Assembly (NCBI GenBank): GCA_029782225.1
Contig: JAKOVF010000361.1
Coordinates: 17,194-81,193, forward strand
Direction: 5' to 3'
Origin: Chloroflexota bacterium
GTDB taxonomy: Bacteria > Chloroflexota > Anaerolineae > Anaerolineales > Villigracilaceae
Length of the DNA stretch: 64,000 nt
A program made the position numbers and the translations under genes. The notes below the pieces were generated by a model that was given only the letters and a program-made list of their open reading frames with translations, ran no database searches and was not told the origin of the DNA. Positions within the stretch are counted from its first letter, which is position 1. The number at the start of each line of letters is the position of its first letter. Of this stretch, positions 35,030 through 42,791 are shown piece after piece.

Positions 35030-36484
35030 ATGACCCACACGCCTGACCTTCGCTCCACCCCCGATCAAGAACTTGTTGATATCGCCGAGTACGTGACCCA
35101 TTATGAAGTCACCAGCGATCTCGCCTACGAGACTGCTCACTATAGCCTCATGGACGCGCTCGGCTGTGCCATCCTCGCGCTCAATTTTCCTGAATGTACA
35201 AAATTACTCGGCCCGATTGTGGACGGGACCATCGTTCCCAATGGTGCACGCGTCCCAGGTACAGACTACATTCTCGATCCTGTCACCGCCGCATTCAACC
35301 TCGGCGCGATGATCCGCTGGCTCGATTACAACGATACCTGGCTCGCCGCTGAATGGGGACACCCATCCGATAATCTTGGAGCTATCCTTGCCGTGGCAGA
35401 TTTTCTTTGTAGGGGACGGGTTTCCCGTCCCAATACCCCGACCCTACGAATGCGTGATGTACTGACCGCCGCGATCAAAGCCCATGAAATTCAGGGCGTG
35501 TTGTCCCTCGAAAATAGTTTCAACCGCGTGGGACTCGATCACGTCCTTCTCGTCAAGGTTGCTTCCACGGCCGTTGTGACTTATATGCTCGGCGGGGATA
35601 AAGAAGACATCATCAACGCGGTCTCGAACGCCTGGATCGATGGTCAATCCCTGCGAACGTATCGGCACGCGCCCAACACTGGCTCGCGTAAATCCTGGGC
35701 AGCCGGTGACGCGGCCTCTCGCGCAGTTCGCCTGGCGCTGATGACGTTAAAAGGTGAGATGGGCTATCCCTCCGCCCTGACCGCGCCAAAATGGGGTTTT
35801 TACGATGTACTCTTCAAGGGACAGCCCTTGCGTTTCCAACGTTCGTATGGTTCTTATGTGATGGAGAATGTACTATTCAAGGTTTCCTTCCCCGCCGAGT
35901 TCCATGCGCAGACTGCTGCTGAAGGTGCCATGATATTGCATCCGCAAGTGAAAGACCGAATTGATGATATCCAGCGTGTTGTCATCACCACCCACGAATC
36001 AGCGATCCGCATCATTGACAAGACAGGTCCTCTCCACAACCCGGCAGACCGTGACCATTGCATTCAATACATGACCACCCTCCCACTCCTCTTTGGTCGC
36101 CTGACTGCGGACGATTACGAAGACAATATCGCCGCCGACCCGCGCATTGATTCGCTGCGCGCCAAAATGGAAGTTGTGGAGAACAAGCAATACAGCTCAG
36201 ACTATCTTGACCCGGAAAAACGTTCCATCGCAAATGCAGTGCAGGTTTTTTTCGAAGACGGAACTTCTACGGAAAATGTTGTAGTTGAATATCCTCTCGG
36301 ACATCGCCGTCGACGCAAGGAAGGGATTCCTCGGCTAATTGAAAAATTCAAGAACAATCTTGCCGCGCGTTTTTCAGACGAACGTGTTGCATCTATTCTT
36401 GAATTGTTTTCCAACCCGCAAAAACTGGAGCAAATGCCCGTTCATGAATTTATCAATTTTTTCGTGGGTGAGCAAAACGTATGA
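35030..36484 (+). CDS. MmgE/PrpD family dehydratase (2-methylcitrate dehydratase-like)
   Basis: 484 residues, full length for PrpD. Recognisable blocks include [20 protein letters not shown], the [17 protein letters not shown] core, [27 protein letters not shown] segments and [14 protein letters not shown]. PrpD dehydrates 2-methylcitrate to 2-methyl-cis-aconitate. With the adjacent methylisocitrate-lyase-like enzyme this resembles a methylcitrate or related branched tricarboxylate route, but no citrate synthase is present. Residues about 127-140 ([13 protein letters not shown]) are encoded by an inserted palindrome. Confidence 0.9.
   Translation: MTHTPDLRSTPDQELVDIAEYVTHYEVTSDLAYETAHYSLMDALGCAILALNFPECTKLLGPIVDGTIVPNGARVPGTDYILDPVTAAFNLGAMIRWLDYNDTWLAAEWGHPSDNLGAILAVADFLCRGRVSRPNTPTLRMRDVLTAAIKAHEIQGVLSLENSFNRVGLDHVLLVKVASTAVVTYMLGGDKEDIINAVSNAWIDGQSLRTYRHAPNTGSRKSWAAGDAASRAVRLALMTLKGEMGYPSALTAPKWGFYDVLFKGQPLRFQRSYGSYVMENVLFKVSFPAEFHAQTAAEGAMILHPQVKDRIDDIQRVVITTHESAIRIIDKTGPLHNPADRDHCIQYMTTLPLLFGRLTADDYEDNIAADPRIDSLRAKMEVVENKQYSSDYLDPEKRSIANAVQVFFEDGTSTENVVVEYPLGHRRRRKEGIPRLIEKFKNNLAARFSDERVASILELFSNPQKLEQMPVHEFINFFVGEQNV
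35408..35448. repeat. palindromic element inside the PrpD-family gene
   Basis: GGGACGGG (35413-35420) and CCCGTCCC (35424-35431) around TTT, enclosed by outer arms GTAGGG (35409-35414) and CCCTAC (35442-35447). It stays in frame and adds an Arg/Pro-rich stretch where PrpD homologues have a variable loop. Confidence 0.65.
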
Positions 36485-37287
36485 ACAATGATTTTTCAGG
36501 CAACATCGAACGTTTCACTGGTTTCGCTGATCAGTATGATAAGTATCGTCCCTCGCCGCCATCTGCCCTGGCCGACCTGCTGATGCGTCTGACAGGCACG
36601 TCCCGCCCCGCGCTGGTTGTTGACCTGGGTAGTGGCACGGGACTCTCATCACGTTATTGGGCGGATAAAGCTGAACAAGTCATCGGCGTTGAACCCACCC
36701 TCGATATGCGGAGGCAGGCTGAGGCTCAGACCGACGCGAAGAATGTGATCTATCAGGAAGGTTTCTCGCATCAAACAGGCTTGCCCAGCCACTGCGCCCA
36801 AATCGTCACTTGTTCCCAATCCCTGCACTGGATGGAGCCGCAATCCACATTTGAGGAAGCCGCGCGAATCCTGATCCCCGGCGGAGTCTTCGCTGCGTAC
36901 GATTACGACTGGCCGCCCACCACGGGCAGTTGGGAAGCCGACGCGGCCTATGAGGAATACATGACCAAAATACGCGAAGTGGCAAACGGATATACCGATC
37001 CGAACCCTATTCGCATGTGGGAGAAACCGCAGCATCTGTCGCGTATGCATAGCAGCGGCTGCTTTCGATATACCAGGGAAACTGTGATCCACCATATCGA
37101 GCCAGGTAACGCCGAACGCTTGATTGGGCTGATCCTCAGCCAGGGCAGTGTGATGACCCTGCTCAAGGGCGGCCTCAATGAAAGTCAAATCGGCATTGAC
37201 ATTTTCAGACAGAAAGTACTTGAAGCGTTGGGCATGGAACATAAACCCTGGTATTGGTCCTCGCGCGTCCGCATTGGTATCGCTTGA
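36481..37287 (+). CDS. class I SAM-dependent methyltransferase
   Basis: 268 residues, overlapping the PrpD-family gene by ATGA. SAM-binding motif I is [15 protein letters not shown] (about 45-60), followed by [10 protein letters not shown] and the motif [15 protein letters not shown]. This is the Methyltransf_11/25 group (trans-aconitate methyltransferase-like). A trans-aconitate-type acceptor would fit the dehydratase neighbour, but this is a guess. Last gene of the operon. Confidence 0.88.
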   Translation: MNNDFSGNIERFTGFADQYDKYRPSPPSALADLLMRLTGTSRPALVVDLGSGTGLSSRYWADKAEQVIGVEPTLDMRRQAEAQTDAKNVIYQEGFSHQTGLPSHCAQIVTCSQSLHWMEPQSTFEEAARILIPGGVFAAYDYDWPPTTGSWEADAAYEEYMTKIREVANGYTDPNPIRMWEKPQHLSRMHSSGCFRYTRETVIHHIEPGNAERLIGLILSQGSVMTLLKGGLNESQIGIDIFRQKVLEALGMEHKPWYWSSRVRIGIA

Positions 37288-37311
37288 ATCAAACACTGTT
37301 GCAGATACAAT
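37284..37311 (+). promoter_or_regulatory. promoter of the 37318 gene, probably leaderless
   Basis: TTGAAT at 37284-37289, a 16 bp spacer, then TACAAT at 37306-37311. The ATG begins six bases later, so transcription would start at or next to the start codon. No Shine-Dalgarno site is present. Confidence 0.6.
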
Positions 37312-37317
37312 AAGGCC

Positions 37318-38739
37318 ATGAAACAATTTCAGCCTGTTCAAGTGACCCGCTGGTTCATGCATCCGGCGTTTGTTTTTTTGATACTGGTATCGAGCAGTTC
37401 GTGCGCTCCGAGGGAAGAATCGCCTCAGCCTCCACCGACGCCCGCCTCCGTAACAACCGATCTGTCATCCCCGAAAATAATCCCTTTTTTCACCACCGAA
37501 AGCGATCCGGATCAACTGGCCGTTTTACAATCTCTGATTGTCGAATACCAAAATCTCAACCCTGGCATTGAAGTGGATATTGTGATCGCATCGCCTGCGT
37601 CGCGCGGTACCCGATTGTTGACATCGCTCGCTTCCGGCGCAGACCTCGGCATCTTCGAAATTGAGCCCGCCCTCATGTCACAGTGGGCAGATGCAGGCTA
37701 TCTGCTCCCCCTCGATGACGTGGTGGCCAACATCGGTGTCAACGATTTTGTAGACGGCAGTCTCTTCCGTCAAAATGGAACAACATATGCCGTGCCATAT
37801 GCCACCAGTGTTTACGGTTTGTGGGTCCGCAAGGATTTATTTGAAGAGGCAGGTCTGCCACTCCCCAATACCTACGACGAGGTTCTGAACGCCGCAAAAA
37901 CCCTGACGAATAATCAAATATATGGCATTGCCCTGCCTGCGGGTCAAAATATCGCCACAGTCAATTACTTCTCCACCTTTCTCTGGCAGAATGGTGGCGA
38001 TTATTTCACGTGCAATGGAGATGTCGCATTTGGCGAACCACAGGCGTTGGAAGCCGTGCGTCGCTGGCAGGCGCTGACCCAATATGCTCCGCCGGGCTTC
38101 ACCACCTGGGGCTTTCCCGAACAAATTGACGCCTTCATCAATGGCCGGGTTGCCATGGCGATGTATGCGGGTCGCCTTGGCATACAACTGGAAGAGCTGC
38201 ATCCCGAACTGGCAAACAAGGTCGCAGTCATCTTCCCACCATGGGGTGAACAAAAGGTGACGCTCGGGGTCTGGAGTCGCTTTGCGATTGCCTCGGGCAC
38301 AAAGAATCAATTGGAAGCCAAGGCTTTTCTGCAATGGTTGGTTAGCGGCGATAGATTGTTGCGCTATGATAACGTTCTGCCTGGGCACATGATTCCCCCG
38401 TTGAATTCCGTCCGCAAAGAAACGCTGATCAATCCTTCAGCATACACACAAAAACACGCAGACTGGATTCAATCCTTTTACGATTGGTCTGCCTTCACCA
38501 ATCATCCTGCAATGAATATGGGATCAGTTAGCAAGGGACAATTCAAACGCTCGAATATAGCCCCGCCCTGGGCATGGGAAGTCTTCGGCACACCTGGCAT
38601 CGTGGATTCGATGCTTCAAAACGTGGCAAATGGAAATGATCCTGAACAGGCCTGGCAGGAAGCGGTGAGTAAAATGGAACGAACAGTGCAAGCATGGAAG
38701 TCCATGCACCCACAGTGGGAATCGGCCGGGTGTAAATAA
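37318..38739 (+). CDS. orphan ABC solute-binding lipoprotein (family 1)
   Basis: 473 residues. Lipobox SSSSC (Cys about 30) after a hydrophobic helix; linker rich in Pro/Thr; then a large binding domain with VAVPYATSVYGLWVRKDLF-like and TFLWQNGGDYFT segments typical of sugar-type (family 1) binding proteins. No permease or ATPase is nearby, so it either shares a transporter or acts as a sensor input. It precedes the NarX-like kinase gene by about 320 bp. Confidence 0.88.
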   Translation: MKQFQPVQVTRWFMHPAFVFLILVSSSSCAPREESPQPPPTPASVTTDLSSPKIIPFFTTESDPDQLAVLQSLIVEYQNLNPGIEVDIVIASPASRGTRLLTSLASGADLGIFEIEPALMSQWADAGYLLPLDDVVANIGVNDFVDGSLFRQNGTTYAVPYATSVYGLWVRKDLFEEAGLPLPNTYDEVLNAAKTLTNNQIYGIALPAGQNIATVNYFSTFLWQNGGDYFTCNGDVAFGEPQALEAVRRWQALTQYAPPGFTTWGFPEQIDAFINGRVAMAMYAGRLGIQLEELHPELANKVAVIFPPWGEQKVTLGVWSRFAIASGTKNQLEAKAFLQWLVSGDRLLRYDNVLPGHMIPPLNSVRKETLINPSAYTQKHADWIQSFYDWSAFTNHPAMNMGSVSKGQFKRSNIAPPWAWEVFGTPGIVDSMLQNVANGNDPEQAWQEAVSKMERTVQAWKSMHPQWESAGCK

Positions 38740-38787
38740 TATTTCTCCCTGAGATCAAAACAACACCTGTTTTATTTTCACAATAAA

Positions 38788-38816
38788 AACTGGACAGGCA
38801 TCTTACCTGTCCAGTT
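38788..38816. terminator. intrinsic terminator
   Basis: 11 bp stem AACTGGACAGG (38788-38798) with CCTGTCCAGTT (38806-38816). On the minus strand it is followed by TTTTTATTG, a strong T-tract; on the plus strand it lies 49 bp after the orphan binding-protein gene with no T-run. It may serve both sides. Confidence 0.8.
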
Positions 38817-38848
38817 GAATATAAAAGTTCCTTTTGTAGTTATGCCGC

Positions 38849-38942
38849 CTACGTGCCGCCTACGCGTTTACGGAACTTATACCCGTATACCAGATATGTA
38901 CCCCGCCGGACAGATCCGATTGCGATTGTGAGGCGAAAAATT
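38849..38942 (-). repeat. degenerate coding-tail repeat, copy C
   Basis: Minus-strand translation ends IGSVRRGTYLVYGYKFRKR then VGGT and a TAG stop at the left end. It is followed 33 bp later on the same strand by the T-tailed terminator at 38788-38816. DNA identity to copy A is high and ungapped over about 85 bp. Confidence 0.75.
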
Positions 38943-39061
38943 GGCAGTTTTGATTTCAACAGATCCAATTTTAGATGGTAGCCACATACCTGAATGTGCC
39001 TCGTTGGGTAAACCCAATTTTTCACCCTAGTCTGAATGTTATAATCGAAGAACTTTCCACA

Positions 39062-40975
39062 ATGATTAAGCACCTTCAAACCCAGCTGATTTTCCTTTTT
39101 ATTGCCTTTACAGCGCTTGTGTTGGTTTCTGTTGGCGCCACGTATTGGGGACTACAAGCCCAGGAACAGGATGCCCTGGTCATCAACTTATCAGGGCGCC
39201 AGCGTATGTTAATCCAGCAGATGACACGACTGGCGCTTCAACTACAAAGCGGGGATGAATCTGCATCCTCGGCTTTGCAGGAATCCGAACAAATCTTTGG
39301 TCAGACCTTATTAGCCCTGCAAAGCGGAGGGACTGCGCCGTATCTGACGGATAGCGTTGTCAATTTGCCAGCGACAACTGACACACAAATTCTGACAGCG
39401 TTGCATGACGTCGAGACCAATTGGGAACACTATCGTTTCACATTGGAGACAGTGGCCGCCTCAAGCGATTCTGCGTCACTGCAAATCACCCTTGAAGAAC
39501 AATCTGATGACCTGGTTCAAAGAGCCGATGCAGTGGTGCATTTATATGAAACGGCTTCCACTGCTAAAGTGAATCGCTTACGCGTCATTCAAATACTATT
39601 TTTGGTTTTCGCAATGATGTTGCTCGCAGTGGGTGCGTGGATCATTCGCCGCTCTCTTCTCAAACCGTTACAGGATTTGGGATTGGCAGCAAAACGACTC
39701 GGGGAGAATATGCTTGATGCGCCGATACAGGTTGAAGGACCAGAAGAGATGCGGACGTTATCACGAGCGTTCGATGAGATGCGTTCCCGTCTCCACACTG
39801 CGCGTGGAGAACTCATCCAATGGAATGCCACACTGGAACAACGCGTTGCCCAACGCACAAAGGAGTTGGAAACGCTCAACGAGGTCAGCCGCGAAATTTC
39901 TTCGCGGCTCGATATTCAACAGGTGTTGAACTCTGTCACCGAAAAAGCGCGAACACTGCTGGGCGGCGAGGTGGCGTCACTGTGTCTTGTGGATGAAAAT
40001 CAGCAATGGCTGAAACTTCAAACATTGAGCGGTCCGAAACATGCGGTCGTTGGCAACACGATGCGTGCCGATAATCAATTTGCCAATGCTGTATTGGAGA
40101 GTGATGGCGCGATGATTTGCGGAGTAGATGCGTGCCGTGGCGGTTGCCGCATGTTATCGGATGAATATCGTGTCAGTCATCTGGCGGCACCGCTTCGTAT
40201 TGGTGATCGCACGATCGGCGCGTTGTGTGTGGGAAGCCCCGCGCAAAATCAATTCGCCGCAGAGTCAGCAGATATGTTAACCAAGCTCGCAAATGTCGCT
40301 GTGATTGCATTGGAGAATGCCCGCCTGTTTGCGCAGGCTGAGCGTGTGGCGACTCTTGAAGAGCGACGCCGTGTTGCCGCAGAGATGCACGATGGACTTG
40401 GACAAACACTCAGTTATCTCGGCTTGATGACCGACCAGGTTGTGGAATTTCTTTCCGATGGCAAGGAAGTTTCGGCGCTCCAGCGTTTGCATAAAACACG
40501 CGAGACGATCAGCAAAGCCACGAGCGATGTGCGCCGCGCCATCAACAGCTTAATGGATGAGACACCCGCAACCAAGGATTTATGCACACGCCTGCGCGAT
40601 ACATTGGATGAAGTCGCATCACAACATGACCTGGAATCGGTCTGGCGTTCTGACGCCGACGCTGCCCCTGATTGCTCTCCGCAAACAGCCGAGCAGGTAT
40701 ACAACATCACCCGTGAGGCGTTGACCAATGCGGCGCGACATGCAAATGCAAAACAGGTCAGCGTGCAGGTAGGGCGAAGCAATGAAAATTATTTCGTGAC
40801 TGTCGAAGATGATGGAAACGGATTCGATATAACTCAACCCGCGCCAGGCGGACATTTTGGTTTGCAGATCATGCAGGCGCGCGCCAAACATATTGGCGGC
40901 GAAATCGAAGTTCAATCCACGCCTGGAAGTGGGACGCGCATTACACTAATGTGGCCGATAGAGGAGAGAGAGTAA
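39062..40975 (+). CDS. NarX-like sensor histidine kinase
   Basis: 637 residues from ATG 39062. Helix about 7-30, then a type IV-pili/NarX-type sensor domain whose first segment VINLSGRQRMLIQQM matches the nitrate-binding P-box region of NarX. HAMP about 175-230, coiled coil, GAF about 275-420, then HisKA_3 (MHDGLGQTL, His about 446) and HATPase. The GAF part has CGVDACRGGC (C-x4-C-x3-C), comparable to the Cys-containing central module of NarX. A TATAAT at 39040-39045 lies 16 bp upstream. The response regulator follows by 1 bp. Confidence 0.9.
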   Translation: MIKHLQTQLIFLFIAFTALVLVSVGATYWGLQAQEQDALVINLSGRQRMLIQQMTRLALQLQSGDESASSALQESEQIFGQTLLALQSGGTAPYLTDSVVNLPATTDTQILTALHDVETNWEHYRFTLETVAASSDSASLQITLEEQSDDLVQRADAVVHLYETASTAKVNRLRVIQILFLVFAMMLLAVGAWIIRRSLLKPLQDLGLAAKRLGENMLDAPIQVEGPEEMRTLSRAFDEMRSRLHTARGELIQWNATLEQRVAQRTKELETLNEVSREISSRLDIQQVLNSVTEKARTLLGGEVASLCLVDENQQWLKLQTLSGPKHAVVGNTMRADNQFANAVLESDGAMICGVDACRGGCRMLSDEYRVSHLAAPLRIGDRTIGALCVGSPAQNQFAAESADMLTKLANVAVIALENARLFAQAERVATLEERRRVAAEMHDGLGQTLSYLGLMTDQVVEFLSDGKEVSALQRLHKTRETISKATSDVRRAINSLMDETPATKDLCTRLRDTLDEVASQHDLESVWRSDADAAPDCSPQTAEQVYNITREALTNAARHANAKQVSVQVGRSNENYFVTVEDDGNGFDITQPAPGGHFGLQIMQARAKHIGGEIEVQSTPGSGTRITLMWPIEERE

Positions 40976-40976
40976 G

Positions 40977-41627
40977 ATGGAACAAGTCCGTGTGTTACTG
41001 GCTGACGATCATGCCCTCTTTCGCGAAGGCTTGGCAGGCATTATCAACAACCAGCCCGATATGCAGGTGGTCGGCGAAGCCAACGATGGATTGGAAGCTT
41101 TTGTCAAAGCGCAGGAATTAAAGCCAGACCTGATTCTCATGGATGTGCAAATGCCAGGCATGAATGGCATTGAGGCGGTGACGCAAATTAAACAGGTTCT
41201 GCCCGAGGTGATCATTGTCATGTTGACCGTCCGCAGCGATGATGACATGCTTTTCGAAGCTCTCAAGAATGGCGCGCAGGGTTATCTGTTGAAAGAAATC
41301 CGCTCACAAGATTTATTGGAAATGCTGCGCAGCGCTTTGCGGGGTGAAGCCGCTCTGTCGCCAATTCTGGCAGGTCGCGTGCTTTCCGAGTTTCGGCGGT
41401 TAAGCAAAGGCCGAATTGCAGAGAAGGAAGATGACAATGGTCTGACAGAACGGGAGCAACAAGTGTTGGTACGGGCATCCAATGGAGCAACGGACAAGGA
41501 AATCGCCGCCGCTTTGAACATCAGCCTGAATACAGTCAAGACTCACATACGGAATATATTGTCCAAACTTCATGTCCGCACGCGGCGCGAAGCGGCAAGA
41601 GCGGCAAAAGCCAAGGGCATTTTATAA
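40977..41627 (+). CDS. NarL-type response regulator
   Basis: 216 residues, start 1 bp after the kinase stop. Receiver with VLLADDH and phospho-acceptor Asp in LILMDVQMPGMNG; LuxR HTH with LTEREQQVLVRASNGATDKEIA. It is the output of the NarX-like kinase and very probably regulates the downstream nar genes. A terminator follows at 41650-41681. Confidence 0.93.
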   Translation: MEQVRVLLADDHALFREGLAGIINNQPDMQVVGEANDGLEAFVKAQELKPDLILMDVQMPGMNGIEAVTQIKQVLPEVIIVMLTVRSDDDMLFEALKNGAQGYLLKEIRSQDLLEMLRSALRGEAALSPILAGRVLSEFRRLSKGRIAEKEDDNGLTEREQQVLVRASNGATDKEIAAALNISLNTVKTHIRNILSKLHVRTRREAARAAKAKGIL

Positions 41628-41649
41628 AGCAGAAGAACTAATTCTTTTC

Positions 41650-41681
41650 AAAAAAGAGTGATTTAGAAATCACTCTTTTTT
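41650..41681 (+). terminator. strong intrinsic terminator
   Basis: 14 bp stem (41650-41663 with 41668-41681) with A-run on the 5' side and T-run on the 3' side, core GAGTGATT/AATCACTC. It separates the sensor-regulator pair from the nar structural genes, so those need their own promoter in 41682-42212. Confidence 0.9.
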
Positions 41682-41771
41682 CATTCCAATTGCAGGATGG
41701 GGGAGGATGGGATTGCTCATCGATTCCAAGTATCCTGTGACAAGACTTTGTTCCATTTATCACATACGATC

Positions 41772-42134
41772 ATGTCCAAGCCACGTATCCTGTTGATCAG
41801 TTCCCAGCACCTCTTCGGCGAAAGCATGGAGACGATTCTGCGTGCGGATAAAGATGTGGAGTTGGTCGGTCCGTGGAGCCTGGGCGACAAGGATATTTAC
41901 GAGCGTTTAATTGAGGCAAGCCCATCTGTGATCGTCATTGCCGATGAAAATTTGCAAAGCGAGGCGGCGGCAGAGTTAACAAAGACCATCATCGAGAAAA
42001 GTCCAGAAGTATCGGTAATACGTACTGGGTTGAATGAGAACACCTTTCGAATTGTTTCAACACATACCCTGCCTGCCCGAGGAGCAGATCTACTCGAAAC
42101 GATACACGATTGCATTGTTCGTACACAAGACTAA
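41772..42134 (+). CDS. stand-alone pseudo-receiver domain protein
   Basis: 120 residues from ATG 41772. It has the receiver-like alternation RILLISSQ, VIVIADENL, VSVIRTGL, and ends with a helix ARGADLLETIHDC. The usual acidic pair after the first strand is replaced by ISSQH, so Mg2+-dependent phosphorylation is unlikely. It lies in the nar region between narL-like and the cytochrome gene, so it may bind a partner in a phosphorylation-independent way. No HTH is present. Confidence 0.7.
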   Translation: MSKPRILLISSQHLFGESMETILRADKDVELVGPWSLGDKDIYERLIEASPSVIVIADENLQSEAAAELTKTIIEKSPEVSVIRTGLNENTFRIVSTHTLPARGADLLETIHDCIVRTQD

Positions 42135-42212
42135 ATAGCCACAATCTTTCATAAACCAGTGGGAGAGCATTCCCGTGTTCGCCCTCATCAAAATCAGGAG
42201 TTGGCAAAACCT

Positions 42213-42791
42213 ATGATAAATCACAATGGTAAATACCGAGAGCGAACAAATCTCTTGTGGATTGTGTTGCTCGCATTTTCCCTGTTCGGGTGCGGTTCGA
42301 CGCCTGATGTGAAAACCGCCCAGCCACCTTCAGTAGAGGCAATTGCCAACGGGAATGTGGAGAACGGACGAAAGTTGTTTATGGGCTATGCCCACTTTCA
42401 AAACGATGGACCTCCCTGCATGGGTTGTCATAGTGTGGGCGAGAACGGATTACTCGGCGGCGGGGTGATGGGTCCCAATCTGACAGATGTTTCCAACAAA
42501 CTGAGTCAGGATGAAATTGTTTCCTTCCTCTCGAACAGTGGAACAAAAATCTCACCAGTCATGCAGCCTATCTTTACCGAAAATCCCCTTACCGAAAGCG
42601 AGCAGGCGGATTTAATCGCCTTCATGAATGCATCCGTTGGACAACCAGAATCCAACAGGGAGATTGTAGTATTCGGTATAAGCCTGGCCGGGCTTGCAGC
42701 GGTAATTGCATTTCTTGGGTTTGTCTACCGAGATCGTTTACGGAGCATCCGCAGGGCATTGGTGAATAAAGCACAAAAGGAGTTGTTATGA
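42213..42791 (+). CDS. c-type cytochrome lipoprotein of the nar operon
   Basis: 192 residues from ATG 42213 (AGGAG at 42196-42200). Lipobox FSLFGC (Cys about 27) and one heme site CMGCH at 69-73; a distal Met is available in VMQPIF. A C-terminal membrane helix (about 155-178) ends in basic residues. It overlaps narG by 4 bp, so a monoheme cytochrome c is translationally linked to the reductase. It probably exchanges electrons on the outer side of the membrane with the NarI heme b part. Confidence 0.88.
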   Translation: MINHNGKYRERTNLLWIVLLAFSLFGCGSTPDVKTAQPPSVEAIANGNVENGRKLFMGYAHFQNDGPPCMGCHSVGENGLLGGGVMGPNLTDVSNKLSQDEIVSFLSNSGTKISPVMQPIFTENPLTESEQADLIAFMNASVGQPESNREIVVFGISLAGLAAVIAFLGFVYRDRLRSIRRALVNKAQKELL

